Positions 8,532-17,256 are shown, counted from the first letter of the stretch. The stretch is DNA of 64,000 nucleotides from Dissulfurimicrobium hydrothermale (GCF_022026155.1 NZ_CP085041.1:466306-530305), one strand, 5' to 3'. The notes: generated by a model from the letters alone, not told the origin. Numbers and translations: made by a program.

Positions 8532-9287
8532 ATGTGCAGATCGGCGCAATATAAAATTCATCCCATCGTAATGGGGACAAAGGTATTTGATAAGGGCATG
8601 ATGACCTATCAATACGGATACGGCGAGCCTTACACTATCCCCATATATTGCTGGTATCTGGAGGGCGGCGATAGGAATATACTGATAGACACGGGAGAGA
8701 TGAGTCCATTGCAATCCGAGGGCAGGGAAAGGGCCGTGGGTGGAAAGATTTACAGGTTTGAGGAGGGGTTGGGCCGATGGGGGCTGTCGCCCGAGGATAT
8801 AGATATTGTCATACATACGCATCTACATAATGATCATTGTGAAAATGATTATAAATGTACTAATGCTACATTCTATGTACATGCAAAAGAAATGGAACGC
8901 ATACACAACCCACATCCGCTCGATTTTCGATATAATGAAGAGTTCATATTGGATATCGAAAAGAACGGCCAGATAAAGACAATAACCCAGGATACGGAGG
9001 TCGTGCCAGGCATCCGTGTCATTCATACGCCGGCACATACCGATGGGGGTTTGACGGTAATGGTTGATACTGCCCGCGGCAAGGCGGTGATAACCGGATT
9101 TTGTCTGATAATGGAGAACTTCTATCCACCAGCAAAGATAAAGGCAATGGAGATGGAGGTCATCCCGCCCGGGACGCATGTCAATGTATATGAGGCCTAT
9201 GACATCGTCTTGAGGGTGCGGGACATGGCGGACATCTTGTTACCGCTTCACGAGCCTCGGTTTGCTTCGATTGATACGATACCATGA
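8532..9287 (+). CDS. Metallo-beta-lactamase-fold hydrolase, N-acyl homoserine lactonase-like
   Basis: A 251-residue MBL-fold protein. The metal motif reads HTHLHNDH, the second histidine is in HTPAHTDGG and a later one in LPLHEPRF. The overall layout resembles the lactonase (AiiA/AttM) branch. The segment that usually supplies the bridging aspartate reads AVITGFCLIMENF, so that residue is not obvious. The ATG at 8532 is chosen because AGGAGG lies just before it. An upstream in-frame start at 8514 would overlap that site. The substrate is unknown: lactone, thioester and other esters are all possible. It is convergent with the chelatase-like gene. Confidence 0.75.
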   Translation: MCRSAQYKIHPIVMGTKVFDKGMMTYQYGYGEPYTIPIYCWYLEGGDRNILIDTGEMSPLQSEGRERAVGGKIYRFEEGLGRWGLSPEDIDIVIHTHLHNDHCENDYKCTNATFYVHAKEMERIHNPHPLDFRYNEEFILDIEKNGQIKTITQDTEVVPGIRVIHTPAHTDGGLTVMVDTARGKAVITGFCLIMENFYPPAKIKAMEMEVIPPGTHVNVYEAYDIVLRVRDMADILLPLHEPRFASIDTIP

Positions 9288-9311
9288 TGTATTTAACTTG
9301 TACGTAAAGAG

Positions 9312-9360
9312 AGGGGCCGGGGCGAGATGAGAGTTAAGGAGGGCTGGCGCCTCGGCCCTT
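9312..9360. terminator. Possible bidirectional terminator between convergent genes
   Basis: AGGGGCCGGGGCG (9312-9324) can pair with CGCCTCGGCCCTT (9348-9360) with G-U pairs, enclosing a 23-base loop. It lies between the convergent ends of the hydrolase (9287) and the chelatase-like gene (9376). There is only a weak T run, so termination strength is uncertain. Confidence 0.45.
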
Positions 9361-9375
9361 TGGAACGAACGATGG

Positions 9376-10808
9376 TTATAAGGAGGCTGAAACGACATCA
9401 AACAGCATGTCAGGAGGGGTTGTCATGAGTTTAAGAAGGAGTTCTTCTTTTAATCTTTTCAGCCTGGCTCCTTCTTCTCTTGTGATTTTGCCTGCCTGCG
9501 CCTTGTTTTTTAATTCAAAAAATTCATCTCCACCAAAGATATCTTTTTTTGTCCGTACCGTTATAAATCTGCCGGTTGCCCTGTCAATAAAAGAGAATGT
9601 AGGGGTAATCTCTGTCATGCCTCTGTAGGATTGTCCTATATAGGCTACGTTGTCAACACCGGCAAGCCAGTCAAACAGCTCTTTGTGTTCCGCCTCCGGC
9701 GGGAACATCGATACAACAAACAGGTCGCTCGGGTTCACCACGGTATCCCCCCATAATTTGGCAAGGCCGTAGCTGGCCGCGCGCCATGCCATAATCCGGC
9801 CAGGGCATATTTCACCTGAAATCTCATAGACCCTGTCCAGGGAAAACTCAACAATTCTCCCGTTTTTCAATATCAATGGTGGCATCCAGAGGCTATTCGC
9901 TGCCCTATAGACCACCATCTTTGTCAAGGCCTTTTTGTCAAAGGTAATGAGGGATCGTTTGCCTTTCTCCGGGTAGCGATACATGTTTTCAACAGGTTTG
10001 AGGATCGATGGTATCTTGCTCCCGGTAAAATAGCCCTCACTCAGCATCACAGGTATCACATACGGTATCTTACCCTCGTTAAATATGGCGTGATAAACAA
10101 CATCGCCAAGCTGAGGATCAGCCTTTTCGAAGAGATAGCCATGCCTTATGTCATCTCTTTCAAAACCCCATCCCTGGGCGCTTAGCGTCCTGTATAAGCG
10201 CCCCTCCAGGGAATTTGTTGCCCGCTCCCAGCCTTCCATACCTTCAGGGGTATCGCTTCCATGCATTGCTAAAATAGCGGTCTTTCGAGAAAATATATTT
10301 GTAAAACCAGTGGTTGCGTCCAACATTGCCACAATCTGTCCGGCCAGGGTCTCAACCAGGAATGGGTTGTCGTCAATAGCCCGCGTGAGCTCAACTTCAC
10401 CGGCGGGATCGGCCTTTACAAGGTTTTCTCCACCTGGAGGGGTGTCCTTTAAACCGAGTATATATCTTATCTCTTCGATATGATTGGAATAAGAGGAGAT
10501 AAACAAGGGCACCGCTATGATACGGTTTACGCCCCGGCTGTTTAGTTCATCCACCGCCCCTGGGATGTCGGGTTTTGTGGCCTCCAGATAACCAAGGGCC
10601 ACCGGGCATGAAAACCTCTTCTTTAATTCTTCCGCCAGCGCTGAAACAGGGCCTGTCCATGTGGGATCGTCTGTCCCATGTGCTATAACAAGTATCCCGG
10701 GGCCCCTTTCAGTCTCCGCTCTTGCTGCAACAACAAAAGGAATAAAAATGGATAAAGCAATGGTCAGAATAAGACTGAATATTCTGGTTTTTTTAGAAGA
10801 CCTGTCAT
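9376..10808 (-). CDS. Exported CbiX-like chelatase with FmdE-like C-terminal domain (frameshift near the start)
   Basis: The first part is a CbiX/CbiK-type tetrapyrrole metal chelatase domain: ILVIAHGTDD, then PLFISSYSNHIEEI, the two conserved histidines. A second ferrochelatase-like half follows from AILAMHGSD. The last 170 or so residues contain SGEICPGRIMAWRA and resemble the FmdE domain of formylmethanofuran dehydrogenase. A strong GAGGAGG site precedes the ATG at 10808, but that frame stops after 14 codons. Adding one base to the seven-A run (10788-10794) joins it to the chelatase through a classic signal peptide ending VVAARA, so the protein is likely periplasmic. Without it, only a GTG at 10602 is available and the first histidine is lost. 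Substrate and function are inferred. A periplasmic cobaltochelatase is known in Desulfovibrio. Confidence 0.68.
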
Positions 10809-10919
10809 GGCTTAGACCTCCTCTTATTATTTTATTAAGTCGAAGACAGGGGCCCCTGAAATCCCCTCCCCTGTGGGTGAAAAAATGAATTCTTCGAGGC
10901 CCCTTGGGATCAAACGTCC

Positions 10920-11300
10920 TTAGTCACCATGTTGCCCTGCATGCGCCTCTTCGGTAGGTGCCGACAGGGGTGGGCCGAGCCTGTCTTCTCTGATCGCCTG
11001 CAAGACGTCCTTTATACCTATGCGTGGACCTTGATATATCTTGACCCCCTTTTTGTTGAGAAGCTCAAAGGGTTTTGGCCCGATAAGGTCGGTTACAAGG
11101 GCGTTTACCCCGGAATCGACAAGGATCTCCGCCGCCTTTACCCCGCGCCCTGTGGTCAGGGCCCGAGCCTGGTTTTCCCTTGCGCCCAAGACACCCGTGG
11201 CGGTGTCATAGACGAGAAAGTGGGTTGCTGTTGCAAAATGACGGGAAAAGACCGCGCCTTCATCCATGCCCATGGCCGTGATCGCTATCTTACCATTCAT
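10920..11300 (-). CDS. NifX/NafY-type dinitrogenase iron-molybdenum cofactor domain protein
   Basis: A 126-residue protein of the small NifX/NifB-C-terminal (iron-molybdenum cofactor binding) fold: MNGKIAITAMG, then SRHFATATHFLVYD and a VDALVTD-like segment reading VNALVTDLIGPKPFELL. Such proteins bind iron-sulfur or molybdenum clusters. Many exist outside nitrogen fixation, and no nif genes are nearby. The ATG at 11300 is chosen because AGGAG precedes it by a good distance. A longer frame upstream overlaps another small reading frame. The C-terminus is rich in histidine, alanine and glycine (EEAHAGQHGD). Neighbours include a chelatase-like protein and iron uptake genes, so a metal role is plausible. 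Confidence 0.8.
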   Translation of the reverse strand: MNGKIAITAMGMDEGAVFSRHFATATHFLVYDTATGVLGARENQARALTTGRGVKAAEILVDSGVNALVTDLIGPKPFELLNKKGVKIYQGPRIGIKDVLQAIREDRLGPPLSAPTEEAHAGQHGD

Positions 11301-11331
11301 GACGTTTCTCCTTTTATTTATCGGGTCTCTT

Positions 11332-11463
11332 TTAATCCAATTGAGACAGTATGTCCTTTTTATCCGTTTTGTTTCCTTCTCCGGCCGGCAAGTACACAAT
11401 TGCGCCTGCAATTTCTGCAGACAGCCGGCCTGGCCAAGCGTTTTGGTTTTTATGGCAATACAT
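11332..11463 (-). CDS. Possible small protein, 43 residues
   Basis: The frame opens with ATG at 11463 after a strong AAGGGGGG ribosome site and reads MYCHKNQNAWPGRLSAEIAG, then 23 more residues, ending KDILSQLD before TAA. It fills the gap between the porin gene and the NifX-like gene on the same strand, and its stop is 31 bases before the NifX-like start. I recognise no family. The strong ribosome site and the lack of overlap with a better gene are the evidence. It may instead be a leader. Confidence 0.45.
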   Translation of the reverse strand: MYCHKNQNAWPGRLSAEIAGAIVYLPAGEGNKTDKKDILSQLD

Positions 11464-11494
11464 ATCTACCCCCCTTTTTTTAATAAAAGACAGC

Positions 11495-12853
11495 CTAAAA
11501 CTTTACGCCGGTCTCAACAGCGAACATGTATTTGTCGTCCTGCAGCCTGCCCTTGTCGTCTGAAAAGCCGTTGTCGGCATGGACGTAGGAGAGTTCGCCC
11601 CTTAAAAATACATTGCATGTGAGGTTGTAGGTGGGGGTGAATGTGACCGCATAGACGTCCTCCGCATCTGGGCTGTCAAGGTATATCCTGCTCTCCCCCT
11701 GATGGATATACTCAAGGCGGAGCGGGAATGAGAGCCTTTCAAGGGATGGGACTATGTAGAGGCTGGCGCCGATGGATGAGTCGTCCTTGAAGTATTTGTC
11801 CACCCTGCTGCTCCACCTCCAGTAGTCTCCGTTTACTGCCAGATACAGGCTTTTGAGGCCGTACAGGTCATCTATGGTATGGTCAATAACAATGCCCGTA
11901 AGGTGCCTGAGATCGTTCAGGTGGTAGTGGTATAGGCTCAGCCCCAGGCCGTTTACAGAGCCGTTTACGCCTACCTCCCACGAGCTTGAATCCTGTGCGC
12001 CGAGGCCCATTGGCTCGCCGTATTCATTGAGATAGACATCGTCCGTGCGGTATTCGTCATCATCGAGCCTGTGCTTGAACATCGCGCCGCAGAGCTTCAG
12101 GTCTTCGCCAAAGGCATATGTCACCCTTGCGCCCATTGCATTATAGGGCTGCTGGGAGGCAAGCGCCCCTACAGTGACGTTTGGATTTTGAAAGGTATAG
12201 GTGCTCCCATAGCCTGAGTTGGGTTTTAAGAGACCTGTCTCTACGGAAAGGCCCTCCAGAGACCTTATGGGCTTCAGGTTTATCGAGGCGTATTCAATGC
12301 GGAAGTCCGGGGTCGTGTCATTGGGTGCATCAAAGACAGACGGGGTCGTAACGCCTCCAAGTCCGACGTTAAAACCAAGAAGCCCCCCTTCCATCTCGGA
12401 CGAGAGGTCCAAAAGGAGGTTTGACAGGACGAAGTTGCTGCTCTTGTTACCTGGCCCCTCGTTTGTTGTAGAGAACCAGCCGCCGCTCACACCGCCTGTG
12501 ATATTGAGGTTGTCCAGGTATGGGCTGACCAGCTTTACAATCTTTTTCTTTTCCCCTTCTTTCTCGGCGGCCCCTTCTTTTTCTCTGAGCTCTTCCTTTA
12601 CCGTCTCCTGCCCCTCGCCCGCATCCTTTGCAGCAAGCCTTTCCTCAAGCTCCTGGACCCTTGTCTTCAAGGCGTCGAGGTCCTTTACCTTGGCCCTCAG
12701 CTCTTCAAGTTCTTTTCGTATTTCCTTGTCTTCAGTGTCCGCGCATACTATCCCGGCGGGCAAAAAGGTTAATAAAAACAGGATGGCTGTTATAAAAATC
12801 CATGCGCCCTCTCCTCCAAAACCATGCCTGAACAGATTTAAATTCCGTCCCAT
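11495..12853 (-). CDS. Outer-membrane porin-like beta-barrel with N-terminal coiled coil
   Basis: The 452-residue protein has a signal peptide (ILFLLTFLPAGIVCAD), then a coiled coil of about 60 residues rich in E, K and L (ELEELRAKVKDLDALKTRVQ), then a barrel with alternating aromatic and small residues, ending in phenylalanine (FAVETGVKF) as outer-membrane proteins do. It resembles the beta-barrel porin-2 (OmpL-like) group found in Desulfobacterota. The coiled coil probably spans the periplasm towards peptidoglycan, as in OmpA/S-layer-type porins. The ATG at 12853 is chosen for its GAGGAGG site. A longer frame starting upstream lacks one. The transported substrate is unknown. Confidence 0.75.
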   Translation of the reverse strand: MGRNLNLFRHGFGGEGAWIFITAILFLLTFLPAGIVCADTEDKEIRKELEELRAKVKDLDALKTRVQELEERLAAKDAGEGQETVKEELREKEGAAEKEGEKKKIVKLVSPYLDNLNITGGVSGGWFSTTNEGPGNKSSNFVLSNLLLDLSSEMEGGLLGFNVGLGGVTTPSVFDAPNDTTPDFRIEYASINLKPIRSLEGLSVETGLLKPNSGYGSTYTFQNPNVTVGALASQQPYNAMGARVTYAFGEDLKLCGAMFKHRLDDDEYRTDDVYLNEYGEPMGLGAQDSSSWEVGVNGSVNGLGLSLYHYHLNDLRHLTGIVIDHTIDDLYGLKSLYLAVNGDYWRWSSRVDKYFKDDSSIGASLYIVPSLERLSFPLRLEYIHQGESRIYLDSPDAEDVYAVTFTPTYNLTCNVFLRGELSYVHADNGFSDDKGRLQDDKYMFAVETGVKF

Positions 12854-12966
12854 TTTAATTGGCCTCCTCTTAAATAGTATTTTTATAAAAAAAAGTAACA
12901 CGAATATAGCCCAATCAACCGCCAAGAGCAACCCCCGGGATCGGCAATGGATGATGTATCTCTGCT

Positions 12967-13260
12967 TTATAATCGAGGCGCCCCTGTCAGTTTTTCAAAA
13001 CACCTTCTGAGGGTGCAGACGCCGGACGAATGATACCTGAATACAGGTATATCCTTGCCTTTTATCATATCCCTCGCCTCATTTTTGGCCTTGTGCGATA
13101 TCTTGTTTGTAAAGATGACCAGGGCGTCCACGCCCTTGATCTTGGAACCCAGCCCGGTCTCAGATTTTGTAAACACCTTGAGGTTTATGCCGAATCTCTC
13201 GGCCTCGTTTTTGTATTGTCTCTCAAGCCTGTCCATGCCTCCTATCAGCGCTACGCACAT
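12967..13260 (-). CDS. DUF2325-family protein
   Basis: A 97-residue protein beginning MCVALIGGMDRLERQY and ending in a KDIPVFRYHSSGV-type segment, matching the DUF2325 family, a small Rossmann-like fold of unknown function. It carries two cysteines near the end (GVCTLRRCFEKL). It follows the HD-GYP gene by 13 bases on the same strand, so the two are probably co-transcribed. Confidence 0.75.
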   Translation of the reverse strand: MCVALIGGMDRLERQYKNEAERFGINLKVFTKSETGLGSKIKGVDALVIFTNKISHKAKNEARDMIKGKDIPVFRYHSSGVCTLRRCFEKLTGAPRL

Positions 13261-13273
13261 AAAGCCTCACTCT

Positions 13274-13875
13274 CTAGTGGTCTGTAAGCGTAAAACCCCG
13301 AATCCAACCTATAACCTTGTCTTTTATTGCAAGGAGTGCCGCTGTGCATATAGGGTCCAGCTGGCTCCCGGAGAGCAGTGCGATCTCATCGAACGCCTTC
13401 TCCGGCGACATTGCCTTTCTATACGGCCTGTCTTGTATCATTGCCGAAAAGGTGTCGGCTACAGAGAGGATCCTGGCCCCGATCGGGATTTCGTTGCCCC
13501 TCAGGCCGGCTGGATAACCACCTCCGTCATATCTTTTGTGGTGGTGAAGCACCATGTCTTTGATGCCCCCTTTTTCTTTGAAACAACTCACCGCACCTAT
13601 GATGGCGGCCCCTGTTTCAGGGTGTCTTTTTATGTATTGCCACTCCTCTTCGGTCAATCTCTCTTTTTTAGAGAGGATATGGTCAGGGACCCCAATCTTG
13701 CCGATGTCTGCAGGTGGCCTGCTATGTGGATCACATCGGCTTGCTGGGCTGTAAAACCTATCTTTAAGGCTATCATGTACCCTATCACCGCTACATGCTG
13801 CGAATGGTCATAGGTATGTCTGTCTTTAGCGTCTATGGCGTTTCCAAGCGCCTCGGCGAATTGATGTAGACTCAC
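13274..13875 (-). pseudogene. HD-GYP domain protein, frameshifted at the HD dyad
   Basis: Two overlapping frames (13654-13875 and 13274-13657) form one HD-GYP domain of about 200 residues, a fold that hydrolyses cyclic di-GMP. The N-terminal part has TYDHSQHVAVIGY. The C-terminal part has EEEWQYIKRHPETGA, HHKRYDGGGYP (the GYP motif) and ARILSVADTFSAM. Between them the reading GHL-(H)DIGKIGVPD needs one extra base near 13717, exactly where the catalytic histidine codon should be. This is not a homopolymer. As sequenced, the product would lack the HD metal site. The only start is a GTG at 13875, just after a TGA and a stem-loop. The protein has no sensor domain. Confidence 0.75.
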
Positions 13876-13876
13876 T

Positions 13877-13902
13877 CAGGCCCTGGTAACGCTAAGGGCC
13901 TG
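13877..13902. terminator. Stem-loop between feoB and the HD-GYP gene
   Basis: CAGGCCCT (13877-13884) and AGGGCCTG (13895-13902) form a perfect 8-base stem with a 10-base loop. It lies downstream of feoB and directly before the GTG of the HD-GYP gene. There is no T run, so it may attenuate, or hide the ribosome site, rather than terminate. Confidence 0.4.
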
Positions 13903-13957
13903 CGCCCCGATATCTAATTCACCCCAGTCTTCACACCACAACATTGTCCGTCCCCCT

Positions 13958-16072
13958 TCACGATATGAACAACCTTCCGCCCCAATAGACGATGAAAGAG
14001 ACGACCCAGGCCAGGGCCAGCTCATAACCGATCATAAACAGCGGCCAGCGCCAGGAGTTTGTCTCGCGCCTTACGACCGCCACCGCGGCCATGCACGGGA
14101 CATAGGTCAGCACGAACACCATCAGGGTGTAGGCGACCAGCGGGCTGTAAAACGGGTCTTTTTGAAGCGCCGTCTTGAGATCGTCCGCGCCCTCCTCTCC
14201 TGCGCCTACGCTGTAAAGGGTTCCGAGGGTGGCCACCACCACCTCCTTCGCGCCAAAGCCTGCAAACAGCGCCGTGCCTATCTTCCAATCGCCTAGACCT
14301 ATGGGCTGCAGGAAAAAGGCGACCGCGTGCCCGATCCGGCCTGCAAGGCTCTGCTCAAGCTTCTTTTCAGCGAGCTCGTTTTCAAGGGCCCTGGTTTCGT
14401 TTTTGTCATGGGCCGCCTCGATCATGGTCTTATAGGTCTCCTCAAGCTGGGGATTTGCAGGGAAGCTTGAGAGAAACCACATCACTATCGATATGGCGAG
14501 GATGATGGTCCCAGCCTTTTTTATGTACAGCCATGCCCTCTCACACATGTGGATCAATACCCCCTTGAGCGTGGGCATACGGTAGGGCGGAAGCTCCATC
14601 ACAAACGGCGTGGCCGCGCCGGGCAGGAGATATTTCTTGAATATCTTCGCCATGGCTATCGCAAGGACAACGCCGAGGACATAGATGGAAAAGATGACGT
14701 GACCTGCGACATGCGGGGCGAAAAACGCCCCGGCGAGGAGCGTATAGACTGGAAGCCTTGCGCTGCAGCTCATGAGCGGGTTCACGAGGATGGTCACGAT
14801 GCGGTCACGCTCGTTTTCAATGGTGCGGGTACCCATGATGGCAGGGATGTTGCAGCCGAAACCGATGAGCATAGGGATGAAGCTCTTGCCGTGCAGGCCG
14901 ATCCTGTGCATCAGACGGTCCATGATGAAGGCCACCCTGGCCATGTAGCCTGAGTCCTCAAGTACGGCAATGGCAAGAAACAGCATGAGGACGTTCGGGA
15001 CAAAGACCAGCACGCCGCCTGCGCCTGCAATGACGCCGTCGGTTATAAGGGATCTCAGATACCCTTCGGGCAGGATTGCGCCCACAAGGGTGGAAAGCCA
15101 ATTGAACCCGCCTTCGATCCACTCCCCGGGCGGCCCGCCAAGGGTGAATGTGAGCTGAAAGACGAGCCACAGGAGCCCCAGAAAGATCGGGATCCCGAGC
15201 ACGCGGTTTGTAAGCACCGCATCTATCCTGTCGGATATCGTATGGCGTATCTCGATGGTGGAGCGCACCGCCTCGCGGCATGCGCCAGAGATGAAGCCAT
15301 ACCTTTGGCCGGCGATGGCGGTCTCTGGGTGCTCTCCTGTCAATTTTTCAATACGCGCCGCGCCTTCCCTGACTATCCTGTCTAACTCAGGGGATCCGAC
15401 CTTCTTTTGCACGTTTTTGTCGTTTTCCAAGAGTTTTACGGCCAGCCACCTTGCACCGTATCTACCTGCAACCCCCTGGAGCGCAGGGTCCTTTTCGATG
15501 AGCGTCTGTATCCTCTCGATCTCCCCCTCGATCTCGGGCCCATAGTCCACGACCTTGTCGCGCCTGGGTCCTTTTGAGCCGGCCATGGATACGGCCACGT
15601 CCAAAAGCTGTTCTATCCCCGCCCCTTTATTGCCGATTGTCTGGACGATAGGGGCGTCAAGGAGCCTTGAGAGCCTTTCAATATCAAATTCATACCCGCG
15701 CTCCCTGGCTATGTCGCTCATGTTGAAGGCCAGGACAAGCGGAGCGCCAAGCTCCATGATCTCCACGGCAAGATAGAGATTTCTCTCCAGATTGGAGGCG
15801 TCGATTATATCCACCACCACATCCGGCCGTTCATCAATTATCGCGTCCCTGGCCACCACCTCATCCTCTGAATAGGCCGTAAGGCTGTAGGTACCCGGGA
15901 GGTCGATGACCTTGATCTCATGACCACCATGCCGGCAAAGACCTTCTTTACGCTCAACGGTCACGCCCGGATAGTTTCCGACATGCTGCCTAGCGCCCGT
16001 CAGGTTGTTAAAAATGGTAGTCTTTCCTGAATTTGGATTGCCCGCAAGGGCTACTGTAATCTTCGGTCCCAT
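13958..16072 (-). CDS. feoB: Ferrous iron transport protein B
   Basis: A 704-residue inner-membrane Fe(II) transporter. The N-terminal GTPase domain shows GNPNSGKTTIFNNLTG (G1), the switch segment GNYPGVTVERKEG, DLPGTYSLTAYS (G3) and FNMSD (G4). Two Gate-type membrane halves follow, with IGFGCNIPAIMGTR and SCSARLPVYTLLAG, the cysteines of which are conserved in FeoB. Length is close to the family norm. The last gene of a regulator-feoA-feoB operon, 89 bases after feoA. Regulation by the DtxR-type protein encoded first in the operon is likely. Confidence 0.97.
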   Translation of the reverse strand: MGPKITVALAGNPNSGKTTIFNNLTGARQHVGNYPGVTVERKEGLCRHGGHEIKVIDLPGTYSLTAYSEDEVVARDAIIDERPDVVVDIIDASNLERNLYLAVEIMELGAPLVLAFNMSDIARERGYEFDIERLSRLLDAPIVQTIGNKGAGIEQLLDVAVSMAGSKGPRRDKVVDYGPEIEGEIERIQTLIEKDPALQGVAGRYGARWLAVKLLENDKNVQKKVGSPELDRIVREGAARIEKLTGEHPETAIAGQRYGFISGACREAVRSTIEIRHTISDRIDAVLTNRVLGIPIFLGLLWLVFQLTFTLGGPPGEWIEGGFNWLSTLVGAILPEGYLRSLITDGVIAGAGGVLVFVPNVLMLFLAIAVLEDSGYMARVAFIMDRLMHRIGLHGKSFIPMLIGFGCNIPAIMGTRTIENERDRIVTILVNPLMSCSARLPVYTLLAGAFFAPHVAGHVIFSIYVLGVVLAIAMAKIFKKYLLPGAATPFVMELPPYRMPTLKGVLIHMCERAWLYIKKAGTIILAISIVMWFLSSFPANPQLEETYKTMIEAAHDKNETRALENELAEKKLEQSLAGRIGHAVAFFLQPIGLGDWKIGTALFAGFGAKEVVVATLGTLYSVGAGEEGADDLKTALQKDPFYSPLVAYTLMVFVLTYVPCMAAVAVVRRETNSWRWPLFMIGYELALAWVVSFIVYWGGRLFIS

Positions 16073-16161
16073 TCTTTATCCCTCACCCCATTTTTTTGAC
16101 TGGTTTTTTATTTAGGTATGGCATAAAATTTTAGTTTTAACGAAACAAAGGTACAAAAAAA

Positions 16162-16377
16162 TTATCTAACTATAATCTTCTGTGCCATCCCGCGGCCCAG
16201 CATCAACCTAGATCCATTAAGTCCTATTACTACCGGCCCATCCGCGAGGTTTTGTATCATCTCGATCTCGACACCCGGTATGAGTCCGAGGACCGACAAC
16301 CGACTTCTTAGCTCGCAGCCGGCCTTGACCCCTAAGAGTCGCACCCTTTTGCCATTTTCAACCATTGCAAGCGACAT
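16162..16377 (-). CDS. feoA: Ferrous iron transport protein A
   Basis: A 71-residue SH3-like protein of the FeoA family, which associates with FeoB at the inner face of the membrane. Family features include a LSVLGLIPGVEIEM segment and the closing LGRGMAQKIIV. An AGGAAAG site precedes the ATG. It sits between the DtxR-type gene and feoB on the same strand. The regulator carries its own second FeoA-like domain. Confidence 0.92.
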   Translation of the reverse strand: MSLAMVENGKRVRLLGVKAGCELRSRLSVLGLIPGVEIEMIQNLADGPVVIGLNGSRLMLGRGMAQKIIVR

Positions 16378-16406
16378 GACGATCTTTCCTCCATTTTTAC
16401 TTATTC

Positions 16407-17168
16407 TTATTCGATCAATTCCACTTCTATCGATTCCGCGTCGTCTTTACGAAGGGAGAGGTGGTATCCCTTGACCTTGACGTCCACCGGATCGCCCAGC
16501 GGGGCAACGCGTTCGACCTCTACCAGAGAGCCAGGGGTTATTCCCATTGCCGCAATCCGTTTGTTTGTCTCACCACGGCCCCTGATCTTTATGACCCTGC
16601 CTTTCTGGCCAGGTTTCAATGCCTTTAGATTGGTATTGGCCATCGATTTTTTACCCCCTTGTTGTATATGTTTTTTTACAGCCTCCAGGGTCGTGGAGAT
16701 ACACTCTTCACAGTTTTCGTGGGAGCGGCCCTGGTCGCAGTAATAGCCAAATCCGGCAAGCCATTTTGTCCCTCCCCTGGGGCATGTCTCAACAAACTCT
16801 ATAAACTGGCTCAGCCGTTCCAGGATGACCTTTGGGATCGCGTGTTCCATCTGGCAGGCGGTTTTGTCGGCGATCCCATAGTCCACTGCCAAGACGTTTA
16901 CAAAGAAGTCCCGCAGGACTTCATGGCGTCGTACTATATCCTTTGCGACGGCCTTGCCGCTCTGGGTGAGCGTGACCAGGTCATGTGGGGCATAGTTGAT
17001 CAGCCCCTTGTCTGCCAGGGCACGAAGTGCACCAGTAACGGATGAGTTGCCGACCTTGAGCCGTCTGGCGATGTCTTTGGGTCTGGCCGCCTGTTTTTCT
17101 GTAATGATGTGAAAAATGCCTTCCAGATAGTCTTCAAGGCTTGCGGTCAAGGTGTCTGCGGCGATCAT
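16407..17168 (-). CDS. DtxR/IdeR/MntR-family metal-dependent repressor with C-terminal FeoA domain
   Basis: A 253-residue regulator. Residues of roughly 8-70 form the winged helix (ARPKDIARRLKVGNSSVTG). About 75-145 form the metal-binding dimerisation domain with ACQMEHAIP, matching the ligand motif of DtxR. From about 180 a FeoA/SH3-like domain follows (LKPGQKGRVIKIRGRG), as in IdeR-type proteins. Between them is a cysteine-rich stretch: TCPRGG, GYYC, NCEEC. These four cysteines could bind zinc or an iron-sulfur cluster, which is inference. It heads the feoA-feoB operon and has a good promoter, so it probably regulates iron uptake and itself. Confidence 0.88.
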   Translation of the reverse strand: MIAADTLTASLEDYLEGIFHIITEKQAARPKDIARRLKVGNSSVTGALRALADKGLINYAPHDLVTLTQSGKAVAKDIVRRHEVLRDFFVNVLAVDYGIADKTACQMEHAIPKVILERLSQFIEFVETCPRGGTKWLAGFGYYCDQGRSHENCEECISTTLEAVKKHIQQGGKKSMANTNLKALKPGQKGRVIKIRGRGETNKRIAAMGITPGSLVEVERVAPLGDPVDVKVKGYHLSLRKDDAESIEVELIE

Positions 17169-17201
17169 AAATTACCCCATTAAAATTTTCTTTTGCCTGA
17201 A

Positions 17202-17230
17202 AATATACGCTTTGCCGAATATTTTGTCAA
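17202..17230 (-). promoter_or_regulatory. Sigma70-type promoter of the dtxR-feoA-feoB operon
   Basis: On the minus strand TTGACA (17225-17230) and TATATT (17202-17207) are separated by 17 bases, close to consensus. It lies 34 bases before the regulator start codon. I see no clear DtxR-box palindrome over it. Confidence 0.75.
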
Positions 17231-17256
17231 AGGATTTTCAACTGGACCCCCTGCAG

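Noticed and set aside
10847-10858. Perfect 12-base palindrome CAGGGGCCCCTG upstream of the chelatase fusion
   Set aside because: It has no loop, no T run and no known operator match. It may be chance in G+C-rich sequence, so it was not listed as a feature.
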